A stretch of 37,336 nt of DNA from Neolecta irregularis DAH-3 (lineage: Eukaryota; Ascomycota; Neolectomycetes; Neolectales; Neolectaceae), in contig LXFE01000935.1 in the NCBI GenBank assembly GCA_001929475.1, positions 561-37,896 of the forward strand, in the 5' to 3' direction. Position 1 is the first letter of the stretch; the number at the start of each line of letters is the position of its first letter. Positions 10,768 to 20,424 of the stretch are shown one piece after another. Under the pieces are notes generated by a model. That model had not been told where the DNA came from. It ran no database searches and saw only the letters and a list, made by a program, of their open reading frames with translations. A program made the translations under genes and the position numbers.

Positions 10768-11400
10768 TTAGGTGTCGATGGAAAAACTTTCCCCGCAACC
10801 ACATTGTGCTTTCACATGCGGGTTATTGAACACAAATCTCGCCGACAAGCGGTCTTCTACAAAGTCCATTTCGCTTCCGATAATAGAGAACAACGCCTTT
10901 GAGTCGATGAGAACTCTTACGCCTGTTGAGATTAGCCATTGGAGATTTGATGGAGTTTATGCCATCTTGGACGAGTTCTTCGTCAAACTTCCCGGGATTA
11001 TCGACGTACTCAAGATGGTATGCCATGCCGGCACAACCCTTGCTCTTCACGCCGACCCGTATCAATTTTGGTGAGGGTGAATTGTAGAGATCCTTCAGTC
11101 TTGCCACAGCAGCAGAAGTCTACGCATAAGCTGACTGTAAATGCGCCAGATGAAACAAACCAGGGTCATGGCGGCCTTTCTGGGCGTGAGAGACGGCCTC
11201 TTGGGTCTTTGTGGAGCAGCGGTAGAGGATTCATGCGAGATGGGCGTGGATATGGAGGATTCCGGAGCGGGCGGTGTTCTTGGAGGAGCGGGACAGACAG
11301 GCAAGGTGGAACGCGGCGATTCTGAAAGGGAAGCTGAAAGAGACGCAAGCGCGCGAAAGGGAGGACGGTGCCTGGAGGAGGCAAGCAGACAGGCGAGCAT
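10768..11400 (-). CDS. ISA1: Mitochondrial iron-sulfur assembly protein Isa1 (A-type carrier)
   Basis: Three exons (11400-11161, 11119-10963, 10922-10768) give 183 residues. Isa1 works with Isa2 and Iba57 in the mitochondrial matrix to mature 4Fe-4S proteins. The start at 11398-11400 is chosen because it begins an Arg/Ser-rich, acid-poor presequence ('MLACLLASSRHRPPFRALAS'); an in-frame ATG at 11454 would precede it with acidic residues. A Pro/Ser-rich linker and 'KRPSLTPRKAAMTL' follow, then the core 'RVGVKSKGCAGMAYHLEYV' and the C-terminal 'QCGCGESF'. The three metal-binding cysteines of the family are present. Intron 1 is 11120-11160. Intron 2 needs a GC-AG border. Exon 1 is markedly more G+C-rich than the rest. 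It diverges from the small gene at 11516, 115 bp away. Confidence 0.93.
10923..10962 (-). other. ISA1 intron 2, GC-AG border
   Basis: Continuous reading across this point leaves the Isa1 frame. Removing 40 nt from gcataa to ctcaacag joins 'EELVQDG' to 'VRVLIDSKALF' exactly as in the family. A branch-like gctaat sits just before the acceptor. Sliding the border by one or two bases gives no GT-AG option, so GC-AG is the best reading. Confidence 0.8.
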
Positions 11401-11515
11401 GTGAGTGGGAGGGTTTGTCCCCTCCACCTCCATCTGTCTTCCATTCTCATCCATCCACTCTCAATACTGTTACATCCATCCTGCATCGTACCACGGCATC
11501 CCACTAACATCCACA
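11401..11515. promoter_or_regulatory. Shared divergent promoter region, ISA1 and small gene
   Basis: 115 bp separate the two start codons, so both 5' UTRs and core promoters must lie here or overlap coding sequence. It is C/T-rich on the plus strand. No clear TATA box is seen. The assignment rests on gene orientation only. Confidence 0.4.
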
Positions 11516-11842
11516 ATGTCCCTCACCGTCTTGGCTCAGCTCCCCCTAGCAAAATCGCCACTCATGCGCTTCCCGCAACCAGTATCGTTGCCGCACGATT
11601 ACCGGCCTGTTCCTGCGGCCCGCGGTTATGTTCCCGCCCTTGACTTTACTGCCGTCACCACCCTACGCACACGCGCAAGTGTCCTGGTCCAACGCGTGCG
11701 CTCGCGGGAGACTCAGGCGAGCGAGGCATTGGTGCAGTGGAGAGCTGCAGCGCGTGAGCGAGACCTTGCAGAAGCCCGGAGAATCGCACCGGGTTATCTT
11801 GACTCGACCCAGCGGCTGTTGACTCCCTCGCGCTCAAATTGA
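11516..11842 (+). CDS. Conserved-looking hypothetical protein, 108 residues
   Basis: Intronless frame from the ATG at 11516 (context ccacaATGt) to TGA at 11842. It is G+C-rich, like the neighbouring ISA1 exon 1. The N-terminus has few acidic residues ('MSLTVLAQLPLAKSPLMRFP'). The middle is an Arg/Glu/Ala-rich helix with heptad character ('RETQASEALVQWRAAARERD'), followed by 'ARRIAPGYLDSTQRLLTPSR'. The closing Arg-x-Ile-Ala-Pro-Gly segment has the feel of a short conserved fungal family, but I cannot name it. It converges on UTP5, 61 bp between the ends. An alternative is a non-coding antisense stretch, but codon use and the clean end argue for a gene. Confidence 0.6.
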   Translation: MSLTVLAQLPLAKSPLMRFPQPVSLPHDYRPVPAARGYVPALDFTAVTTLRTRASVLVQRVRSRETQASEALVQWRAAARERDLAEARRIAPGYLDSTQRLLTPSRSN

Positions 11843-11903
11843 GAGTAAATGCCAATGTTTCAGTATTGTACATGAATGTAATCCCGTCCCCCGCAGCCGC
11901 AGC

Positions 11904-13968
11904 CTATTCGCTGTCGCCTCCCTCCGCTTGCTCATCTTCGCCGCTTTCTACCTCGCAGATCTCCGCTTCCTCATCGTCCAAAACCTCGAGATCATCCTCG
12001 TCTCGATCCTCGTCGCTCTCCTCAGATTCGCCCTCTTCCAGCATATCTCCCTCAGACTCACCTTCCAAATACTCAACCTCTGGGTCGTCGTCGTCGTCGT
12101 CGTTGCGTCCAGGAACCTCTTTCCGCAGTTCCATGTGTGCATCAATAATATCCAGGCGTCCCTGAAGCTCTAGCAGTCTTGGTAGCGTAGCCGCCCGAGC
12201 AGACAGAGTGGACTGCAGCGTCGCCAGTGTCTTGACTAAGTGGGGAAGCTAATCATCAATAACATATTACGAGCCAAAAGTATACCGTGATAAGATGTGA
12301 TCCATGGGCAACAATGACCCACCGTACCCAGATCCCCAGACTTCCTGCTCTTGCGGGTTTCCTCGCCATGCGTTCAGCGAGCAGCTCTAATAGCTCTACA
12401 GCCAAAGCAGGGTTCATTTTCTGAACTGTTGCGACGACAACCCTTGTGTCTTGATGATTAAGACATGTTTCCAGCAGTGCTTGATCTCGGGTTTTCAGAG
12501 ACTGTGTAAGCACCACCGTTAATGACGATGCGGGAATGCTTTTCTGAACTCCAACTTCGGTGTTTGTTGACGGATTGGCGAGCTCAAGGGCTTGCAGTTT
12601 CTCTCCAAGGGTAGGCTCGGCCTGTTATTAGTAGAGAAAAGTATTTTAATCCTACCTCGTCATCGGATTTTTCTTCGTTGTGGATTCCATTTGTCATGCT
12701 AGGCTCTGGCTCATCAATATCCATGTCAGCCATGTTATTCCCTGCAACAGTAGTTGAGTGTGCTTCCTGGTATCCTTTGTTCTTTATGTCAGATACACTT
12801 CTCGTTTACTCTTACTGAAACACCATTCATCTTGGCTTCATAAGTCGAGACTCTCTTCCTCACAAGCTCAATAGGCTTCTCTACAAGAGCTTTTGTCTCT
12901 GTATCTCTCCATCGTACAGCCTCTAAAACCGTCCGCGGCCCTTCAAACCAGGCAATATAGATATCATCCTTGCGAAACACAAGGTCAACAGGCAAGACTT
13001 TTTGTCCGTCTGGTCTCGATATAGTAATCCTACTAGTTGATCCACGTGTAATGCTTTTCCTTCGTTTTGAAGAATCTGTCACATTGAATGGGGTAGTGAA
13101 CAACTCGATCGTTCCATCAGCGGTCAACGAAGCCAAAATCGTATCATTGCCGGATAGTTTCTCAACATCGCTCTCAGACACCAACGCCCCGATATTCTGA
13201 CACCCAAAGTCGATTTTGTAAATATTCACAAATCGATCACCTTCCGCGGCCGTGAGAAAATGTGAAGAGCTGCCCGAGTAGATGACTGAATGAATCGGAG
13301 ACGTATGACCTGTTACCGTGAATGATGGTTTCTCCAAATTTGCTTTGTAGCCATGAATTGTGTGCGATGCGTGGATTAGGTATGGCGATTTGTAAGCCAA
13401 TTTATATCGGGTATTATTCGACTCTCCAGAAAATTTTCTTCATAGTTGAGTTGTACGAAATCCAAAAGAGTTACCTTTTCTGCTTCCCCTGTCCCAAGTC
13501 CCATTCAACAATCCTCCCATCTAGTCCACAAGACCAACCAATCGTTGACTTTTCCACAAAGAGAAAATCAGTAACTTGGGAGGTATGAGCACTGGCAAGC
13601 GTCTTGACGACATCCGCAATAGTAGGTGAATATAACAAGATATCGCCACTCGCCAAACCAATCGCCAATAATGCTTTTTCGCTGCTGACAGCAGGCGTCG
13701 TGATTTTCCTTTTCTTTTTATTATGTGAATCTGCCACCGCAATTTCAGTCCCCCATGATAAACAAGAACACTCGGCTCCTCGATCAAGTGCATATTCACT
13801 CTGTACAGCCCCCGTTTCGATCGATATAATCTGCAAACGATATGCATCTAGAGACAAAACGGCGGAAGCAAACAGTGGTAGAAACGGATGGAACGCAGTC
13901 TTAGCAGTAATCGTGTCGGAGACATGTTTGGACCTCGTTGCCTGAGGAAATGATTTGTGTTTGACCAT
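11904..13968 (-). CDS. UTP5: U3 snoRNP / t-UTP protein Utp5 (WDR43)
   Basis: Utp5 is part of the t-UTP (UtpA) subcomplex, which loads first on the pre-rRNA 5' ETS and supports Pol I transcription in the nucleolus. The ATG is at 13966-13968 ('MVKHKSFPQATRSK'). A WD40 propeller follows over two large exons ('SWGTEIAVADSHNKKKRK', 'WSCGLDGRIVEWDLG', then 'VTGHTSPIHSVIYSG', 'IELFTTPFNV'), joined by an intron near 13440-13475 that gives 'KQKRKFSGESNNTRYK'. Farther on is the Utp12 domain: 'SLTVVLTQSLKTRDQALLE', 'NPALAVELLELLAERMARK', 'VRWVIVAHGSHL'. The C-terminus is a very acidic Asp/Glu tail (about 12135-11907), common in nucleolar proteins. About 630 residues in about five exons. The gene reads as intact. 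Confidence 0.92.
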
Positions 13969-15237
13969 TGTCAAGGTGATGTAAAGGGAACGGAGGGAAC
14001 GGCGGGTCTGTGGTGGTGGTGTCCAAATTTTTTTTCCTTTCGTATCACTCACTACTAAGCCCTGCCAGTGAAACCCATGGTTTGAGTTAGTTGTGAGAAG
14101 CGATGAGTGGAAAACTGCACTATGGGTAATAAATACGCAGTAGTCAGTAATATTCAACAGCAGGACCAGCGATAGCGAAAACAGATTTTGTAACAACAAT
14201 CAAGTTCACATAGCATTTCAACATGGCATATATTGATGATAAAACGCGTTATTATAATTCTGGTTATATAAGAAACAAAATAATAATAATAAAAAGATAT
14301 CCTCCGCATGGTTTTTCCCAACTACAATAGCCCAGGGGCACTGCAGAACGACATGAAATATGCGGGCAGCGTTGCAACAGAGCTGCACCTTTCCTTTTCA
14401 GAAAAAGGAGCTCCATGCCAAACGCTTCGATCTACGGACAGCCGATAAGAGTTTAAACCACAACCACATTAATCGAGCCTGCGAGAAGCCCAGTAGGCCA
14501 CTCAAGCAGACGTCGAAGAGTGATGGCTCTATTCGATCGAAGTATTCCCAGGCATCGTAGATGAAAATAGCGAGCTATCCATCTTCGCTGCGAGGGAGAA
14601 GTCCAGCGGGTTTATGAGGTTTGAAAGTTGCAGGTATTTATATGCATGGCAAAGCCCTTAATTAGCTTATTTTGACACTAATCTCTACCCAACGGCCAGT
14701 CGAATAACCTGTTGCTACTCAGGCATCTGCACAATTGCTATTCCCTGCAACTGTGTGTGATATGAAAGATATGAGATGCCGTGCAAATAATGTATTATAC
14801 TGCTATATCATATATATCGCCACTTTCCAGAGTCAATCGCTCGATATATCAGCAAAAGAGCCAACGATCAACCCATCCCTGGAGAAGAAGCAACTCGTTC
14901 TCTGCGTCTAGACTGATCGACCGGTGTATTTATAAATCATTTCGCAAATCTCCAAAATATTCCCCCAAAACGGAGAAATAGAATGAAAATCATAGCAGTT
15001 TGACGAGCCGGGCAACTCAAAGACACGCAGGACTGAACCCTAGAGCACACGCACATGACATCTTTAGATGTGCTGGATCTAAAGATGGCGTGTACTTCGC
15101 TGTGTGAGATAGTGGAGGAAAAGTTTTAAAGCCGAGAGTGCCGTCATATTGCACATTTGAAACTCCGCGTAGCACGCCACGCCAACAATCAACGCCGGAA
15201 AATATATATTCATTTCAGTTTTCTAGAATCAGAAATT
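13969..15237. other. Intergenic region between divergent UTP5 and bL28m
   Basis: 1.27 kb. Only short open frames of uneven composition are present, none recognisable. An A+T-rich stretch at about 14220-14310 and several TATA-like runs (14805-14820, 15200-15212) occur; the latter lie close enough upstream of bL28m to be core promoter elements, but this is inference. No tRNA or snoRNA could be supported. Confidence 0.5.
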
Positions 15238-15993
15238 ATGATTTTATTTCCTTCAATAGGCAGGACAGCTCGGTCAATGGTCGCCAACGCAAATCCCTTT
15301 CGTCCAAGGGATCTTCACATCGATTCTGGAAACTCCCAAACAGATGCATTTTTGACCCAAGTCCTGCACAAGAAAAACCATCTGACCCGCTCTGACAGAT
15401 CTGGCAAGAAAACTATAATCTTCAATAGCGAGGCGAAACCAGTTACCACTCCTCCAGCCATGACCAAGAACGTCATGAATCGAACAAACAGAGGTCTCTT
15501 TGCCGGACGACACATTCGTTATGGAAACAACGTTCCTCATTCCAAGAAGAAGACCAGAAGAAGTTGGATTCCTAATATCACCCATCGAAGGCTACATAGT
15601 GGAAGCATGGAATCGACTATCAAAGTCAAATTGACACATCGAGCGTTAAGAACCATTCGAAAAGTCGGGGGAGTGGACAACTATGTCATGGCCACAAAAA
15701 AACGAAGAATAAATCAACTTGGGCCTCGCGGTTGGGAATTACGGGAAATGGTGGTTACTCATCGCATGATTCAGAGTTTAATGAAGGCCGGAAAGAAAAT
15801 AGATACTTCTCTTAAGCGTCCACGGATTCCTGCAAAAGAACGAACACCATCTAGTTTTCGGCGCTTACTGGAACCACGAGCGCAAGAACCACCCCCGCCG
15901 CTACCCAAAAGCGTGAAAAAGAAGAAAACAAGATCAAAAATGTTAGCTAGGGCCGCGAAATCAGAGAGAAGAAAAGTGAGGAAGGTGGCTTGA
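15238..15993 (+). CDS. Mitochondrial large-subunit ribosomal protein bL28m
   Basis: Intronless frame of 251 residues from the ATG at 15238-15240. An earlier in-frame ATG at 15157 would add 27 residues; the chosen start gives 'MILFPSIGRTARSMVAN', a plausible import signal. The bL28 core is clear: 'NRGLFAGRHIRYGNNVP', then 'KKKTRRSWIPNITHRRL', 'IKVKLTHRALRTIRKVGGV' and 'YVMATKK'. The C-terminal third is a Lys/Arg-rich extension ending 'KSERRKVRKVA', typical of mitoribosomal proteins that contact rRNA. The yeast counterpart is MRPL24. It converges on RGP1, with 125 bp between the ends. This A+T-rich gap holds about three copies of a cccaaatcaacg unit (16034-16068). Confidence 0.92.
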   Translation: MILFPSIGRTARSMVANANPFRPRDLHIDSGNSQTDAFLTQVLHKKNHLTRSDRSGKKTIIFNSEAKPVTTPPAMTKNVMNRTNRGLFAGRHIRYGNNVPHSKKKTRRSWIPNITHRRLHSGSMESTIKVKLTHRALRTIRKVGGVDNYVMATKKRRINQLGPRGWELREMVVTHRMIQSLMKAGKKIDTSLKRPRIPAKERTPSSFRRLLEPRAQEPPPPLPKSVKKKKTRSKMLARAAKSERRKVRKVA

Positions 15994-16118
15994 TTGTATA
16001 TGACAAATGAACGCACCGATTTTGTTAAAATCTACCAAATCAACGCCCAAATCAACGCCCAAATCAAATTCTATTTTAATGAGAAGGGAGCATTCCGACC
16101 CTATAACCACTCGGTCGC

Positions 16119-18690
16119 TTATATTGTATGTATTAGAGACCGAACTTCACCTTCCGTTCCAGCGTCTTGTGATGGTGGAAATATTTGAATAGGAATCTTG
16201 CAATCAAAGGAGCTGCTATCCAATGAAACCACGGGCACAAATATTCTTCCTCGGTTATCATGTAGCGACTGTGTCAAAAAAGCTCGTTCCGAAATATCGC
16301 TCCCATGAATTGATCCAGAGTTTTCATCGTCCTCCCCCGGTTTAATTTCATTAGCAGTAACAAATTCAAGGCAAAGATGCCAAGAATGTGAAACTGACAC
16401 ATTAGATTTTCTTCGACATTGACAAGGACTACCTCCAGATGTACTCATAGTAGGCGAAGCATTCAGTGGGATTCCGAAAGAAAATGTCTCCCGTTCAGTA
16501 TTGGTGGTTCCAGCAATATGCTCCACATGAACTTTCCTTGTAGCACGGTAAACAGAAGCCTCGGACCGGACAGCCAATTCCTGACTCACGGATTCTGAAC
16601 TCTCCAACGTGATTTTGACCTGCTTCATCAACTACCGCTACAAAGAGCAATGAACCCTCATATTTTTCAATAAACTTTTCGAGAAATCAATAATTCCGAC
16701 AATGGTTTGGCCTAATGTATACGCAGGCCGATTAATCATTAAAATAGCAATTCTTTTCCCCATCTTGCCAATATCAAAACTCCCACCTCCAGAGTATCCA
16801 CCACGGATAGCATGTTCAATAGCATCCGAACAGAGCAACGTTTTATTCGCTTTTCCCATTGTCTGGGCATTCGAAAAGCTCAAATTTCGACGCGTTCTTC
16901 TGGGACTGGAGGGCTGATTTGACAATAACTCTCCAACGTATTGTAAAAAGTCCTCTTGATCGGCATCAGATACTCGTTCCACTCTCTTTGATGTCTGAGG
17001 AACAATTTTGATCAATCCATCTGGTCTTTTCCAGATAGTCTGATCAGTTGTATCGATGTCAATTATTTTTGAGTCATCACGCTGTCGGACAACTGGCTTG
17101 CGGAGATTATATGTAAATATTCGTCCCTGTGCTATATATAAGTCTTGCTTGATCAGTGGATGAATGCACCATCTACTCTTGAGTATATTTTTATCGGAAT
17201 TTTGACAAGAGTTGGGGTTTGAGAGTCACTTCTCACACGCTGAGATGCGATGTTAAGATTATAAGTGATCTTCAATGCTTTTCCGCGATGAGAGGAAGGA
17301 ATCTCCATGGGTAGAACGGTATTGAATGTAAAAGTTCTTGATTCTCCGGGAGCTAATCGTAAATCGACGAATAGAATTGTTGGAGGTGTGGAAAGAACGG
17401 GAACTTCCTTCGTGTCTGCCAGGTAAGCATACATCCGAATTGGATACTATACGAGCTCGATCTTGCATTTCATCCAGAGTACTCAATTTCGAACCGCCAA
17501 ACCATCCGCTGAATCCATTGAGAAGTCCAGCAGCTGGTCGTTCACGAAACATTTCGACACCAATGACACCACCACCCGTCTGGTTTCCAATGACAGCTTG
17601 CTTCTTTATTTCGTCAAAAGGTCTTGTCTGAACTAATGCTTCGTCGACAACAAAAGATCCTTCAAGTCGGACATATCCCATCATCAACATCTCTGGCCCT
17701 CGGGGTCGGGACGATAACGAAAGGAAGCCAATGCTTTGTCTTCTCGACAAGGAGCCATTGGAAAGCGAAGGAAATCGTTGATAGAAAGATTTTCGTGATG
17801 TAAAATTCGTTGTGTAAGTAGATATTAAGGTCTCATTTGTCGTATTTGTCAAAGCATAAAATTCTACGCTCGATCTGGGAGTTTCTTGATCTGGTGGATC
17901 TGGTTTAGTCGTATGAAGAATCCTATTTTCTGAAGGCTTATCATTTTCGATTGGTCGAGTTGTGTTTATAGGGCTCTGACTTGTATTTGACACGGTAGCG
18001 GATTGGGGGAGCGGGAAGGGGGATTCGGTATGCGGACCATTAGGAGATGGCGTACGATGAGCAGGAAATCGAAAACTATTCAATCCAGAATTCGAATGCG
18101 CATGACGCGGTGTAGGAGGTTGCGTAAGAGGAGCGATGCCATCTAGAAATGTAAATATAGCTCAATAAGATCGACTTACTTGTATGATAACTAGGAGATC
18201 GACCAAGATGAAAAGGTCTTGCGGATGACGGGCCATTCACAATCCCAGAACTCCAGTTACGTGAATGGGTTTGTGTTAACGAAGCCGTACGTTCATGACC
18301 ATTAATAGGAGCACTGCGAAGAGGTGCTTCTCCAGGAGGTTGAGTTATTGATACTATTGAAAGAGATCTCTGACTTCCACTTCTTTGAGATTTCAGCGGG
18401 CGGGATTCACGTCGAAACTGCACTCCCTTATCCGAAGCAGTAGAATCTGACTGTTTGTGAAAAAGCAGAGGCTTGACTTCTTTCGCTGAGATGCTCGGCT
18501 GTGTACTCCGACGGACCGTTTTCTTTGGAGAAAAAGGAACATCAAAGATCGGTGTACTTTCTGCAGTCTGTACCGGACATTGAGCAGTATTCTTAAATGT
18601 GACTTCGCAGGAAAACCTTTCACCCGCAAAAAATGCAGACTTTTGAAAGTTTACTTGGACACATATCGGCGACGGCGTGGTGTTAGACAT
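16119..18690 (-). CDS. RGP1: Rgp1, arrestin-like subunit of the Ric1-Rgp1 Rab GEF
   Basis: With Ric1 it activates the Ypt6/Rab6 GTPase at the Golgi. The ATG at 18688-18690 starts 'MSNTTPSPICVQVNFQKSAF', followed by 'FAGERFSCEVTFKNTAQ', the first beta-strands of the arrestin-like fold. A long Ser/Pro-rich insert comes next, with an intron near 18130-18180. A middle block has 'EMLMMGYVRLEGSFVVDEAL' and 'PTILFVDLRLAPGESRTF'. After an intron (about 17118-17165) come 'GRIFTYNLRKPVV', 'GGYSGGGSFDIGKMGKRIAI' and 'TLGQTIVGIIDFS'. A 36-nt intron at 16620-16655 then joins 'NMR' to 'VKITLESSESVS'. The C-terminal strands end in 'FDCKIPIQIFPPS'. Domain order and the closing 'IPIQIFP' match the family. The Ser/Pro-rich inserts make it long, about 770 residues. 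Confidence 0.88.
16620..16655 (-). other. RGP1 36-nt intron with weak donor gttcat
   Basis: Reading through gives a stop after 'MRVHCSL'. Removing 36 nt (gttcat to gaagcag) keeps phase 0 and restores the usual eight-residue spacing between the Asp-Phe-Ser motif and the following strand. No better donor in the correct phase lies nearby. Confidence 0.7.
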
Positions 18691-18889
18691 GACCTTACTC
18701 AGACGAACTACAGCAGATCGAATAGCACATTATGACGGGCGGACAAAGTTTATGGGCGAAGAAAGGAATAATGAACAAAAGTCGAAGAGGATGGTAACGG
18801 TCGTGAAGGGATAAAAGCTAGAGTCCGATCTAAGGTGGAGAGCTTTCCACTAACCGCTTATTCAATAGCAACGGCAATCGCTAAATCCG
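18691..18889. promoter_or_regulatory. Shared divergent promoter region, RGP1 and GPI8
   Basis: About 200 bp separate the two starts (217 bp if GPI8 begins at 18908). Both genes act in the secretory pathway, so shared control is conceivable, but no specific site was recognised. Confidence 0.4.
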
Positions 18890-18907
18890 ATGTTTCACAT
18901 CCATAGA

Positions 18908-20239
18908 ATGGCTGTGGGATTCAATAAACCATGGTCGTCAATTCTCCCGTCTTTGTCAGTGTTCTTGGTTTGGTTTTGTATCATATCATCCACAACTTCA
19001 TCGTCATCTCGAGATGAAACCGTAAAGTCATTCTATTCCTCTAGCGACCATACCAACAACTGGGCCGTCCTCGTATCAACGTCTCGGTTCTGGTTCAATT
19101 ACAGAGTTTATTCCTCTTGTCTCTGTTAAAGCTTACCAAGAAGCATATGTCGAACGTGCTTGGGATGTATAGAACCGTCAGACGTCTGGGAATCCCGGAT
19201 TCTCAGATCATTTTGATGTTGGCAGACGACGTAGCTTGTAACTCAAGGAATACTTTTCCCGGGACTGCTTTCAATAACGCAGATCGAGCATTAGATTTAT
19301 ACGGAGATAGTATTGAAGTCGATTACCGCGGTTACGAAGTCACAGTGGAAAATTTCATTCGTCTTCTGACGGGTATTTACAATCAAGAGTATGGCTGAGA
19401 GATAAAGGTCGTGTAGAGCCGGATACACCAAGATCGAAGCGTCTACTCACCGATGATAGATCCAACATATTCGTTTACATGACAGGACATGGCGGAGACG
19501 AGTTTCTGAAATTCCAAGATGCCGAAGAGATTAGTGCATTCGACCTAGCAGATGCATTCGAGCAAATGTGGGAGAAGAAGCGGTACCTTTTTATTTTGTT
19601 GATGCCACTGAATAAGTTAGATATCATGAAATACTATTCATGATCGATACATGCCAGGCAAATACCATGTACTCCAAATTCTACTCTCCAAACATTCTGG
19701 CATCGGGCTCCTCGGAAATAAAGGAATCGTCATATTCAGTACAATTATCCCCTTTTGAATCTAATTGTTAGCACCACGCAGACAGTGATATCGGAGTTGC
19801 GGTGATAGATCGATATACTTATTACACTCTCGACTTCCTTGAACGCAACGTGGATGTAAATTCCCAGTTAACAATGAAAGATCTCTTTGATTCCTATGAC
19901 AAAGAATTGATTCACTCCACGCCTGGTTTTCGCACCGACTTATTCAAAAGGCCAATAGAAGATGTCAAGATTACTGATTTCTTTGGAAGTGTTCAGAATG
20001 TAGAAGTTAGCAAAGAAGAGACGATGTTTGATTTTCACGGTACTGATGTTCTATCACCGAGAGAAACCATAAAGGTTGAAAGACCGCCCGTTGAGGATGA
20101 CCATATGTCCAGAAAGGTAGCTATATCTCATCCATTCTCAGTACAAATCCAAGGAAATGCATGGAAGAACTTCAAAGGCGTAATCGCTGTTGGAATGTTA
20201 TCATTAGGTGTTTTGTTGGTTTCCAAAGTTTCAAGCTAG
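18908..20239 (+). CDS. GPI8: GPI-anchor transamidase catalytic subunit Gpi8 (PIG-K)
   Basis: Gpi8 is the C13-family cysteine protease that cleaves the GPI signal and transfers the protein to the anchor in the ER lumen. Five exons: 18908-19105, 19144-19372, 19408-19582, 19621-19738, 19772-20239, totalling 395 residues. The start at 18908 gives a classic signal peptide ('[20 protein letters not shown]'); the ATG at 18890 would add six residues. Core motifs: '[18 protein letters not shown]', '[19 protein letters not shown]', '[14 protein letters not shown]' with catalytic His about 170, and '[17 protein letters not shown]' with catalytic Cys about 212. The 42-residue His-Cys spacing equals that of yeast Gpi8 (His157, Cys199). 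A luminal '[16 protein letters not shown]' follows and a C-terminal transmembrane helix ('[16 protein letters not shown]'). The gene is intact. It converges on the WD40 gene, 185 bp between the ends. Confidence 0.95.
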
Positions 20240-20424
20240 CTCAATAGATTGTAAGCATGTCGTCTTTCTCCTTCTATCTCATACTGATCAAGATCACATA
20301 CTATACTTGAACCCATCAAACTAATATATAGACAGAAAAAGTAAGATGCTTATCCAATGCACAATAATATACAATTTCACCGCTATAACTTAATATAACA
20401 TAACGCCGAAAGACAAAACAACTA

